This document shows, piece by piece, positions 50,338-58,994 of a stretch of DNA of 64,000 bases. Both the position numbers and the translations under genes were made by a program. The notes below the pieces were generated by a model. It searched no databases, was not told the origin of the DNA, and saw only the letters and a list, made by a program, of their open reading frames with translations. The stretch lies in assembly GCA_039583345.1 (NCBI GenBank), contig JAZDSJ010000001.1, positions 62,001-126,000 of the forward strand, given 5' to 3'. Positions within the stretch are counted from its first letter, which is position 1. Each line of letters begins with the position of its first letter. This DNA is from Tectiglobus diatomicola (GTDB taxonomy: Bacteria; Pseudomonadota; Alphaproteobacteria; Rhizobiales; Hyphomicrobiaceae).

Positions 50338-51672
50338 ATGTCAAATACTATTTACGCTCTTTCTAGTGCCGCAGGTAGGGCAGCAGTTGCGATAATTCGT
50401 GTTTCTGGACCAAAGGCGTCAACTTCTATAGAGAATCTCACAGGTTTACCTGTACCAGCCTCACGGCGGGCAGTTCTTAGGAAAATTAAAGACCTAAAAG
50501 TTAATGATGTAATAGATGAGGGTTTGGTAGTTTTTTTTAAAGGTCCGTATAGTGCAACTGGTGAAGATCTTGCCGAGTTTCATGTTCATGGTAGTCATGC
50601 TGTTATCCAGGATATGTTTTTCGCGTTAAGCAGCTTAGATGGGCTCCGCCCTGCAGAACCTGGTGAGTTTGCTCGACGCAGTTTTGAAAATGGTAAAATT
50701 GATCTTACTAAAGCAGAAGGGATTGCTGATCTCATTGATGCTGAAACTCGGTCGCAGCGCCGTCAGGCACAAGTTCAGGCGGGTGGTGCTCTAGAGAGAT
50801 TATACGATAGCTGGCGTAGTCAATTGCTTCATGCTCAAGCACTTTTAGAGGCAGTCATTGATTTTTCAGACGAGAGTGATGTTAGCGAAAAAGCTTATCA
50901 TGGTGCTACTAAAATAGTAGAAGTCTTAGCTAAAACTATTACAAAACATTTACAAGGAGCACGGGTAGGTGAAATAATACGCACAGGTTTTCGTGTAGTT
51001 ATTGCAGGCCCTCCTAATGCAGGTAAATCAAGCTTACTCAACGCATTGGCAAAACGTGACATAGCAATTGTCTCTGACGAAGCGGGCACTACACGCGATG
51101 TGATTGAAGTTCGTCTAGATTTGGATGGTATTTTGGTCGTGATAACTGATACTGCTGGAATTCGGCCAACCTGTTCGAGAGTTGAGCAGGAAGGCATTAA
51201 TCGTGCCCTATGTAGCGCACTTGCCTCCGATTTAATTCTATGGATGAACGATGGTACGACGGAGAATCTACACGACATTCCTAAGGTACTATTCGATAAA
51301 ACTAGTATAAAGATACTAAATAAGGCTGATTTGTTCCATAAAAATAAATTAAAAGTTTTACAAGAAGATGTAATTTCATTATCAGCAAAGAGTGGAGAAG
51401 GTCTTAATAAGTTAACATCACTAATAAAAACTATGGCTCTTAAGGAAGTATATACAACTGATAGATTGATACCAACCAACTTACGACATGTGAAACATTT
51501 ATCTAATGCTGCTGATCAATTGCAAAACTTTTTGAGTGCTGAAATATTAGAGATAGAATTAAGAGCAGAAGATCTTCGTATCGCAGCAACTGAGCTCGGT
51601 CGTTTGACTGGACGAATAGATCCAGAAGATATACTCGATCAAATTTTTTTAAGATTCTGTATTGGTAAATAG
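50338..51672 (+). CDS. mnmE: tRNA modification GTPase MnmE
   Basis: With MnmG it installs the 5-carboxymethylaminomethyl group on U34 of several tRNAs. Residues 1-120 form the folate-binding domain (TIYALSSAAGRAAVAIIRVSG, PGEFARRSFENGKIDLTKAEG). The inserted G domain has GPPNAGKSSLLNALA (~225), DEAGTTRDVIEV, DTAGIR and NKAD. The chain ends with DPEDILDQIFLRFCIGK containing the catalytic Cys. All elements are intact; length (444) is normal. Confidence 0.95.
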   Translation: MSNTIYALSSAAGRAAVAIIRVSGPKASTSIENLTGLPVPASRRAVLRKIKDLKVNDVIDEGLVVFFKGPYSATGEDLAEFHVHGSHAVIQDMFFALSSLDGLRPAEPGEFARRSFENGKIDLTKAEGIADLIDAETRSQRRQAQVQAGGALERLYDSWRSQLLHAQALLEAVIDFSDESDVSEKAYHGATKIVEVLAKTITKHLQGARVGEIIRTGFRVVIAGPPNAGKSSLLNALAKRDIAIVSDEAGTTRDVIEVRLDLDGILVVITDTAGIRPTCSRVEQEGINRALCSALASDLILWMNDGTTENLHDIPKVLFDKTSIKILNKADLFHKNKLKVLQEDVISLSAKSGEGLNKLTSLIKTMALKEVYTTDRLIPTNLRHVKHLSNAADQLQNFLSAEILEIELRAEDLRIAATELGRLTGRIDPEDILDQIFLRFCIGK

Positions 51673-51837
51673 TAATTTAACTAATGTTCCTGCGGATATA
51701 ATTTATATTATTAAATCGTATAGCTTATAATAAGTACGTGTGTATAAATTTTCACTCTTCTTAACTAGTAATTAAAAATTTCTACTATATTCAAAATAGT
51801 TTATATCTGATAGGTTTGAATAGAAAGATAGCCCTAA

Positions 51838-53718
51838 ATGTTGAAACGTTATGATGTCATTGTTGTTGGTGGCGGTCATGCCGGAACAGAAGCTGCAGCA
51901 GCCTCTGCAAGATTAGGAGCTCATACAGCACTTATAACCCATAAAATTTCTACGATTGGGGAAATGTCATGTAATCCTGCAATTGGCGGGCTTGGAAAAG
52001 GTCATTTGGTTCATGAAATTGACGCTCTTGATGGTTTGATGGGTCGTGTTGCTGATAAGGCAGGTATCCAATTTCGTCTTCTTAATAAGTCAAAGGGACC
52101 AGCAGTACAAGGGTTGCGAACTCAAGTGGATCGTAATCTATACCGTAAGGCGATGCAGGCAGAGATCTCTATAGTTAAAAACCTTACTGTAATAGAAGAT
52201 AATATTGAAGATCTAATATTAAAGAATAACAAAGCTTGTGGGGTTAGAACAAGCCTTGGAGAAGAATATTACAGTGCTGCTGTAGTTTTGACAGCTGGCA
52301 CATTTTTGCGCGGCACTATACACGTTGGTAATAAACAAACATCTGCTGGTCGCATTGGAGAATTACCGGTCTTAAATTTATCAGATCGTCTTTTATCTAT
52401 GAACTTAAAGCTAGGCCGCCTGAAAACAGGCACACCAGCTCGCCTTTTAAGTAAATCAATAAACTGGAGCGGTTTAGAACTGCAGCTTGCGGATAATCCA
52501 CCAGTACCCTTTTCATTTCTTACAAACCGTATAACGACCCCCCAAATTGCATGTTATATCACTAATACAACGCCTGATACTCATAGGATTATACGAGATA
52601 ATATTCTAGAATCAGCAATGTATGGTGGTCGCATTAAAGGTATTGGACCGCGCTATTGCCCATCCATAGAAGATAAGGTTATGCGCTTTAAAGATCGCGA
52701 TTGTCATAATATCTTCCTTGAACCAGAGGGTCTTCAGAGTGATATAGTCTATCCAAACGGTATTTCGACATCTTTGCCGATAGATATTCAAAAACATTTT
52801 ATTCGTACTATACCAGGACTTGAAAATGCTCAAATATTGCAGCCAGGTTATGCTATTGAATATGATTATGTTGACCCGCGTGAGCTTCATCCAACGCTTG
52901 AAGTAAAAAAACTATCAGGCTTATTTCTGGCCGGACAAATTAATGGTACGACGGGCTATGAAGAAGCTGGAGCACAGGGGGTAATGGCAGGTCTCAATGC
53001 CGCGCTTAAATCTAGTAGCAATTCAAAAACCAAACCTAATTCATTTGTTCTCTCAAGAGCTGATGCATATATAGGTGTTATGATTAACGATCTAGTTACT
53101 CGCGGTGTTAGTGAACCCTATCGTATGTTTACATCACGTGCTGAATATCGATTAAAGCTTCGTTCTGACAATGCAGATCAGCGTCTAACTCCCATTGGTC
53201 AGACACTGGGGTGCATTAGTAAAGAGCGCATAGTCGTTTATAAGAAAAAAGAGTACTCTCTTGAAAGAACAATAGATAAACTTAAATCAATAACAATTAC
53301 TCCTAATGCTGCTAAATGTGCTGGATTGAAAATTAATCAGGATGGTCGTCGTCGTAGTGCCTTTGAGCTTTTAGGTCAAACGCATGTTAAGTTTACATGT
53401 CTTGAAAATATATGGCCAGAATTAACTAACATTCCGAATACAATTCGTAAGCAGGTAGAGATTGATGCACATTACGCTACATATATCTACCGCCAGGAAA
53501 TTGACATTGAATCTTTGAGAAAAGATGAAGGCATAAAGATTCCTGCGGATTTCAACTTTAATAGCATCTCAGGCCTTTCTAATGAAGTTTGTCAGAAACT
53601 GCAGTTACAACAACCTTCAACGCTTGCACAGGCTGCAATTATTGAAGGAATAACACCAGCCGCTTTGCTTCTCCTACGGGTACATTTAAAGAAATCATTA
53701 CCTAATTGTTCAGTTTAA
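51838..53718 (+). CDS. mnmG: tRNA uridine-34 modification enzyme MnmG (GidA)
   Basis: The FAD-containing partner of MnmE. It has the dinucleotide-binding IVVGGGHAGTEAAAASARLG at the N-terminus, MSCNPAIGGLGKGHLVHEID (~42-61), FRLLNKSKGPAVQGLRTQVD, LTAGTFLRGTIHVG, the GYAIEYDYVDPREL stretch, GLFLAGQINGTTGYEEAGAQG (FAD) and RMFTSRAEYRLKLRSDNADQRL. The C-terminal helices that touch MnmE follow to residue 626. A normal-length, intact enzyme 165 bases after mnmE. Confidence 0.96.
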   Translation: MLKRYDVIVVGGGHAGTEAAAASARLGAHTALITHKISTIGEMSCNPAIGGLGKGHLVHEIDALDGLMGRVADKAGIQFRLLNKSKGPAVQGLRTQVDRNLYRKAMQAEISIVKNLTVIEDNIEDLILKNNKACGVRTSLGEEYYSAAVVLTAGTFLRGTIHVGNKQTSAGRIGELPVLNLSDRLLSMNLKLGRLKTGTPARLLSKSINWSGLELQLADNPPVPFSFLTNRITTPQIACYITNTTPDTHRIIRDNILESAMYGGRIKGIGPRYCPSIEDKVMRFKDRDCHNIFLEPEGLQSDIVYPNGISTSLPIDIQKHFIRTIPGLENAQILQPGYAIEYDYVDPRELHPTLEVKKLSGLFLAGQINGTTGYEEAGAQGVMAGLNAALKSSSNSKTKPNSFVLSRADAYIGVMINDLVTRGVSEPYRMFTSRAEYRLKLRSDNADQRLTPIGQTLGCISKERIVVYKKKEYSLERTIDKLKSITITPNAAKCAGLKINQDGRRRSAFELLGQTHVKFTCLENIWPELTNIPNTIRKQVEIDAHYATYIYRQEIDIESLRKDEGIKIPADFNFNSISGLSNEVCQKLQLQQPSTLAQAAIIEGITPAALLLLRVHLKKSLPNCSV

Positions 53719-53930
53719 AATTACATTACTTATAACTCTTTAAAATAATAAATTAAGTTGATTGCAGAAATTCTTACCTCGGTTAACTGTTTCTGGTTAA
53801 GAGACAAGTTACTAACTTGCAGTGTACTTAATCTACACAATCTCAGAAAAAAGTTGATTTATTATGCTTCATAATTTTGCAGAATAACTAATTTCTCTTA
53901 TCAGCTAATATTAATATAAAGATTTAAACG

Positions 53931-54080
53931 TTAATCTTGAAAGGCAAGAGCCTTTTACACAAAGCATTTAACTCCACCTAGATCCCAATTTAGTTTTTAA
54001 TGATTCACGTGAAACAATAGAAAACTAAAACCTTACTAAAACAACTTAGGTGTTGCAGCATGTTGTAAATCTAGTTGCAT
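53931..54080 (+). repeat. degenerate partial duplication of the rsmG 5' end (copy A)
   Basis: Bases 53931-54080 align with 54190-54345, the start of rsmG. Shared runs include TTGAAAGGCAA, CTTTT, TTTTTAATGATTCACGTGAAACA (listed as parts: TTTTTAATGATT then CACGTGAAACA), AGAAAA/GAAAAA, CTTAGG and GCGTT/GTGTT. The intervening bases have diverged, with stops in the rsmG frame. It is about 255 bases upstream of the real copy. The parS-like core is the best conserved part. Confidence 0.8.
54001..54016. other. parS-like site 1
   Basis: TGATTCACGTGAAACA matches the bacterial parS consensus TGTTTCACGTGAAACA at 15 of 16 positions; the third base differs. It lies in the non-coding duplicate upstream of rsmG. 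ParB from the intact gene at 55.7 kb is the expected ligand. Confidence 0.7.
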
Positions 54081-54183
54081 CAAGTAGCTACTAATTATAC
54101 TTAACATAAATTATAGAAAGTTTGTTACTAAATCCCTTAGTCTATTTTTGAATTGCAAACAATGATTAAAGACAAGAACTGAC

Positions 54184-54867
54184 GTGAAGTTGATTTTGAA
54201 AGGCAAAAGACTTTTGTACCAAGAATCTAATAATCCTAAATCCTTAATTGCAGTTTTTAATGATTCACGTGAAACATTTGAAAAATTTAAACTTTATGAG
54301 AGCCAGCTTAGGCGTTGGCAGAACGCTATTAACATAGTTGCGCCTAGTACCCTCAATCACTTATGGTATAGGCACTTTACTGACAGTGCGCAAATTGCAG
54401 AGTTAATTCCACCTACGGCCTCACATCTTGTTGACGCTGGATCTGGAGGTGGTTTTCCTGGGCTAGTATTGGCAATTCTTTTTCGCGATAGAAGTGATTT
54501 TAGGGTAACACTTGTTGAAAGCAATAAAAAGAAAACTGCGTTTCTTCGAGAAACAGCCAGTAAATTAGAAATTCCAGTGGAGATCATGTCGACACGAATC
54601 GAAAGCAATGTAACTGTAACTAAATTAAGTGATGTAGATATAGTAACTGCTCGAGCATTTGCACCACTCGATCGCCTTCTTAATATGGTAAGTCCAATTT
54701 TTTCAAATCGAACCAAAGGTATTTTTCTTAAAGGTTGTAATATTGACTATGAAATCAAGTTAGCTCAAAAAACTTGGGAATATAAGTATGAATTACGGAA
54801 AAGTAAAACCGAGCCTAATGCTCGCGTAGTTATTTTATGGGATCTTGCACGAAAACTGGAGGTTTGA
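54184..54867 (+). CDS. rsmG: 16S rRNA (guanine-527-N7)-methyltransferase RsmG (GidB)
   Basis: Methylates G527 of 16S rRNA. The SAM-binding LVDAGSGGGFPGLVLAI (~88-104) and TLVESNKKKTAFLRE (~118) are typical, followed by VTARAFAPLDRLL (~155). The start is a GTG at 54184, giving ~25 residues more than usual before the conserved DSRET block. That block, normally VSRET in alphaproteobacteria, is encoded by an embedded parS site; here Val has become Asp. Ends four bases before the parA remnant, whose GGAGG ribosome-binding site overlaps the rsmG end. Confidence 0.93.
   Translation: MKLILKGKRLLYQESNNPKSLIAVFNDSRETFEKFKLYESQLRRWQNAINIVAPSTLNHLWYRHFTDSAQIAELIPPTASHLVDAGSGGGFPGLVLAILFRDRSDFRVTLVESNKKKTAFLRETASKLEIPVEIMSTRIESNVTVTKLSDVDIVTARAFAPLDRLLNMVSPIFSNRTKGIFLKGCNIDYEIKLAQKTWEYKYELRKSKTEPNARVVILWDLARKLEV
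54261..54276. other. parS-like site 2, inside rsmG
   Basis: The identical 16-mer TGATTCACGTGAAACA occurs in the rsmG coding sequence and encodes Asp-Ser-Arg-Glu-Thr. Position, sequence (15/16) and use as the VSRET-type codons agree with parS sites in other alphaproteobacteria. Confidence 0.75.
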
Positions 54868-54870
54868 ATC

Positions 54871-55660
54871 GTGACGAGAAAATTGAAATATTGTGGCAGA
54901 TTCCGAACTTTAACAATAGTTAATAAAAAAAGTGTAGACAAAACGAACGCCGCTAAAAAACTAGCTACATCATTAACATCAAGCAGTGAGAAAGTTCTTA
55001 CAACTGAAGAAGGTTTACAAAAAAATGTAAATTGCTACATCGGACTTTCTGTAAATAACACCAAAGAAAATATCCTAAAAAAGTGTACAAGTCCGTTTCA
55101 ATTGTCAAAAAAATCTCATGCACCTAACCTCTTAGGTGTTACTGTATTTCATGACCTTGTAGATATTGGGTTCAAATATCTAGTTGCACACAATCCAGCT
55201 CATTTCCTGCGAGAGGCTACGTGTGATTCGATCGGAATACAAGAGACTCTAAGTAAGAAAAAAATTTCTACTTCTATCCTTATAGATTACTCGCATCCTT
55301 ACCATTTCCTAGGTTTAACTCTCAATTGGCAGAGCGTATCTTAATTATGCCCTTGCAATATGAGTTTTATGCTTTAGAGGGCATTAGAAAACTTTATAGA
55401 ACTACTGATCAGATAAGCGAAAATTTGAATCCTGAGCTGTGAACTAAAGGTGTAGAATTTAACATGCATATTAATAGTAATTAATTGTTTAAAAGAATAG
55501 TTAGAGCAAGTACACAACTAGATTGGTTGAAAAAGTCTATGACGTTCATCTTTTGTAAGGTAAGAAAAGCTGAGACTCCATTTTGTAGCCAGCAAATTCG
55601 TACTTGATGTTCTATCTATCTTGGAAGCCAAACTAATGGAAGCTTTAAGGCAAATGTGAT
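54871..55660 (+). pseudogene. parA: parA remnant (chromosome partitioning ATPase)
   Basis: The gene keeps its GGAGG site and GTG start, then reads TLTIVNKKSVDKTNAAKKLATSL where ParA has NQKGGVGKTTTAINLATAL, so the Walker A glycines are gone. The open frame continues in a weakly ParA-like way to SILIDYSHPYHFLGLTLN (family: LIDCPPSLGLLTLN) and stops at 55344. In another frame the fold goes on with RILIMPLQYEFYALEGIRKL (family: VPLQCEFFALEGL) up to a stop at 55442. Fragments of the C-terminus (EKVYDV, LDVLSIL) trail to about 55660. The order rsmG-parA-parB proves identity. A 157-residue protein could be made from the first frame, but it lacks a usable ATP site. Confidence 0.92.
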
Positions 55661-55722
55661 TGGCTGTAAGAATGAATGTAGAGCCAATAGACCATAGAAA
55701 AAAATTCTGGGGGATAAAGTAA

Positions 55723-56607
55723 ATGGCTGCAATACCTGTACCTAATAGGGGACGTTTAGGTAAAGGACTGAGATCTCTAATTGGTGAAAATGATGCTCCT
55801 CAGTCCAATTTACCTAGAGAAGGTATCCAAAAAATCGTACCATTAGACCAATTACAGGCAAGTGAACTGAATCCAAGACAGGAATTTCGTGAAGATGATT
55901 TGATTGAGTTAGCAGATTCAATTCGCCAACATGGTCTAATTCAACCACTTATTGTGCGGAAGTATAAAAATGGTGGCTATGAAATAGTAGCTGGCGAACG
56001 TCGTTGGCGGGCTGCACAAAAAGCTGGTATCCATAGTATACCAGTAATTATACGTTATCTTTCGGATCAAGAAGTCCTAGAAATAGCAATTATTGAAAAC
56101 GTACAGCGTAGCGATCTAAATGCTATTGAAGAAGCTAATGGTTATAGTGAACTTATCGAACGATTTGGTTACACACAAGACAAGCTATCTGAAGTTATAG
56201 GAAAGAGCCGCTCACACCTCGCCAACACATTAAGACTTCTTAAACTATCGCCTATAGTGCAGAATATGATTCGCAAAAGCCAGTTAACCGCAGGGCATGC
56301 ACGCGCTTTAATAGGACGAGGAGATGCCGAGATACTTGCGCATCAAATTATTGAAAAAAATTTAACAGTTCGTGATGTTGAGGCTCTTGTACAACGCTCA
56401 GAACTTTATAAACAACAACCATCAATAAGGCGAAGCAAAGAAAAGAATGCTGACTTGCGGTTCTTTGAACAGAAGTTAACAGAAACCCTCGGCTTGAGAG
56501 TTGATATTAAACGCGGTGGGGGTGAAAGTGGAATGCTAGCAATAAAATACGCTAATCTTGAACAACTTGAGTATATTTGTGAAAGACTTTGCTGCATCAA
56601 TGAATAA
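55723..56607 (+). CDS. parB: chromosome partitioning protein ParB
   Basis: ParB is a CTP-dependent clamp that loads at parS and organises the origin region. The 294 residues start with the basic GRLGKGLRSLIG that normally contacts ParA. The CTPase/N-terminal domain follows, with LNPRQEF, LADSIRQHGLIQPLIVR, the GERRWRAAQKAG motif (~95) and IIENVQRSDLNAIEEA (~127). Next are the helix-turn-helix LSEVIGKSRSHLANTLRLLKLS (~155-176) and a C-terminal dimerisation domain ending KYANLEQLEYICERL. GGGGGAT precedes the ATG. All key motifs are intact, although ParA is dead. Confidence 0.95.
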   Translation: MAAIPVPNRGRLGKGLRSLIGENDAPQSNLPREGIQKIVPLDQLQASELNPRQEFREDDLIELADSIRQHGLIQPLIVRKYKNGGYEIVAGERRWRAAQKAGIHSIPVIIRYLSDQEVLEIAIIENVQRSDLNAIEEANGYSELIERFGYTQDKLSEVIGKSRSHLANTLRLLKLSPIVQNMIRKSQLTAGHARALIGRGDAEILAHQIIEKNLTVRDVEALVQRSELYKQQPSIRRSKEKNADLRFFEQKLTETLGLRVDIKRGGGESGMLAIKYANLEQLEYICERLCCINE

Positions 56608-58059
56608 TGCTTTTTATAAAGTATAATGTACCTACTTATTAGAGCACGACAGATTTACTTTTTTATAATATTCAAAAAAAGTTTATCAAAATCCTTGGAT
56701 TTAAAATATTTTAATTTGAACTAAACTCCAATTAGCAATAGTAAAATATCCACTAATGTATTTAAGACTTTGGAAAATATAATATGCGCTAAACTTTCAG
56801 AAAGTGAATGTGAAACCTAAACGCGAAAGCTTTTCGATTTAGATCTTTGAATTAATGCTAATAAAATTTGGAGAGGAAGTCATATTAACAACATTAGCTG
56901 CCCTTATACAAATCGACAATTAATTTTCAAAAAGAAAACACTACCTTGATATCCTTAAATTATAAAAAGTTTTTTTATAATGCCTAGATTGCCACTAAAT
57001 ATAAATTGTTTAGACTACAATATATTACGGTCTAATTAAAATAACTAAAAAACATAAAGTAATTTCCTATTTGCCTTACCTTATTTTTACCCGTGATAAG
57101 TGGATGTGTTTGTCGGTGTTGATTAACGCACTATCCACTCTCAAGACTTCTTGATCTTTATGTTCAGGCAGAACAAGACTTACTAGAAGTATAAAAAAAA
57201 TTCTAGGTAAAAACGATCCTGATGTATCGTTTGTAATAGGGAACAGCTGTTTATGAGAGTTCTGCAGGGCGTTTTTTACTAGTACTTTATGCTTTCTGGC
57301 CTGATTATCGGAGTGTTAGCTTATACACGACTTAAGATTATTTATACTTTAACTTAGACATTACAAGATGTATAGTAATGTACTTAAAGAGCTTTTCAGA
57401 AAGCTTTAATATTGTAAAATTGGTAAATTTTTTCTGAGATACAAACAGGATCTCAAAAAACGACACTCAGTTTACTTGACTTCAATTATGGTGTCTCATA
57501 TTTTTGAGCCTGAAACTCAGAAAAATCTGATGTTTTTATTGTTATAGAAACAAATATTTTACTAACTGAGCCATAATGTAATATTAAAATATTTCTCTAC
57601 ACAAACCTATTTATTAGATCTCCTTAGTTTTTAATTTAGTTTGATGCATATCTAAACTCTCTCTTTACGGTATACTGCATTTAGTAATTCTAGAGCCTAA
57701 CTATATCGTTATTTAATATTAAGATATAGTGATGCCATAAATAGTCTCTAAGTTTTAGAAAAGAAAAGTGTAAACTTTAAATTTAAGGTGGTTCTATACT
57801 TAAGACTTAAAATTAGGCTTAATCATAGGGTAGTAGGTTCTATCAAGATAACAAGCTAAAAGAACCATGCCTTTTGGGAGAAGGCATGGCCAAGTTTTGG
57901 GCTCTAGGGTATATTTAAAAAAATAATAATGTTAACAGGTTTTTACGAATTTAGCTTCCTATCAAAATTGTATCATAAAATCATCCAAGAGTTCTTATAA
58001 ATAGTGTTAATTATATACATATACATGAATATTAGTTCTTTTGATATATTCTATATTAT
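56608..58059. other. 1.45 kb non-coding gap with hairpins
   Basis: No open frame between parB and the AT-hook-like gene. Two structured spots were noted: AGTGGAT/ATCCACT at 57099-57105 and 57133-57139, and a hairpin cluster at 57836-57900 that is listed as a possible RNA. Confidence 0.5.
57836..57900 (+). ncRNA. possible structured RNA (three consecutive hairpins)
   Basis: GGTTCT (57836-57841) pairs with AGAACC (57861-57866). CCATGCCTT (57865-57873) pairs perfectly with AAGGCATGG (57881-57889) around TTGGGAG, and CCAA (57890-57893) pairs with TTGG (57897-57900). The block is G+C-rich in an A+T-rich gap. It lacks the GGTCAGG...GGAAGC signature of SRP RNA. Strand and identity are uncertain. 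Confidence 0.3.
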
Positions 58060-58548
58060 TTAATGCGATAATTCTAATTCGTGTCTATGGTTTAGAACAG
58101 TTCGTGCAATATTAGCTTTAAAACCAGAAAGCAATGAGCTTTGGCTATCGGCTATATAAGCATACTCTTCTAGAGCGTCCTGAGCTTTTTTAAAGTAGAT
58201 ATATCTGTTAGATGTTTTCTCAATATTAGTATTTGTATTAAAAAAAATGTTATCTAAGTTCTTAATGTTTATTGAAGCTGAAGCACTTAATTTGCAATAG
58301 TTCTCATTACACCACTTATTCTTTAAAGTCTTAAAAAGTAAACCCTTATCTCTTTTAAATTTGTCGCGTAATCTTCGTATAGTTGAAGGCTCTTCAAACC
58401 CAAGTTCTTTAATTGCTGTTGTAACTCGCAATTCAGGGTTTTTTCTTATCAAGTCTGCAATTGATACAAGACTTTTCCAGTCATCTATACCAGTGCCTTT
58501 AGGTCGACCTCGTAGCTGTATGTAATTTTTTTGCATTTTATAATTCAC
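58060..58548 (-). CDS. hypothetical protein with AT-hook-like N-terminus
   Basis: A 162-residue protein of no family I can name. Residues ~13-18 (RGRPKGTG) match the AT-hook minor-groove motif. Directly after comes DDWKSLVSIADLIRKNPELRVTTAIKELGFEEPSTIRRLRDKFKRD, a helical segment that resembles a small DNA-binding helix-turn-helix unit seen in hypothetical proteins of Rhodospirillales. A low-complexity, asparagine-rich linker (~85-115) leads to a C-terminal helix (KKAQDALEEYAYIAD) that recalls phasin-like helices. The gene is isolated, with 0.4-1.4 kb spacers. A role as A+T-DNA-binding or granule-associated regulator is inference only. Confidence 0.7.
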   Translation of the reverse strand: MNYKMQKNYIQLRGRPKGTGIDDWKSLVSIADLIRKNPELRVTTAIKELGFEEPSTIRRLRDKFKRDKGLLFKTLKNKWCNENYCKLSASASINIKNLDNIFFNTNTNIEKTSNRYIYFKKAQDALEEYAYIADSQSSLLSGFKANIARTVLNHRHELELSH

Positions 58549-58994
58549 GCTATCTAAGAATCAATATCTTATATAATGCCGATTTTTAAAGAATTTTCAA
58601 AGGATTTTAAATACTTACAAAGGGAAATTAATCTTTTAAAGTATAATTACAATTATTTTAGATATCTATGAGATTTAAAAATGAAAATTGTTCATTCAAT
58701 TTATATAGTTTTAATAAGTTAATTTTTTAAATTCCAATTAAAGTAACTCATCATATAAATTTTAAAAATGTTACTTTGAAAAACTTAGTCTAAAATTTGT
58801 TTACCATTTTGAGTAATTGTAGGCTTTTCTAGAACTTACTAAGGTATATGATATATTTTAAAAAAAGACGATTTAAGATTGAGGAAAATATGTATAAAAA
58901 TACCTCTATTAAAATTACTGCAGCTTTATGTGATTTTTACGAAAATTTCTTTATTAAAGATTCTTAACAAATTTTATCTGGATATATCAAAACC
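58549..58994. other. non-coding gap
   Basis: About 450 very A+T-rich bases between the adenosine kinase-like gene and the AT-hook-like gene. Nothing recognised. Confidence 0.4.

Larger units (their letters stand above)
53719..54183. other. gap with a decayed duplicate of the rsmG 5' end
   Basis: 465 bases between mnmG and rsmG. The right half, ~53931-54080, is a degenerate copy of the rsmG start, given separately. The rest holds nothing recognisable. Confidence 0.6.

Noticed and set aside
50898..51479. 193-codon open frame antisense to mnmE
   Set aside because: It lies fully opposite an intact MnmE G domain and shows no family motif; it is a codon-structure shadow.
57836..57900. SRP (4.5S) RNA
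   Set aside because: The universally conserved GGTCAGG and GGAAGCAGCC segments are absent.
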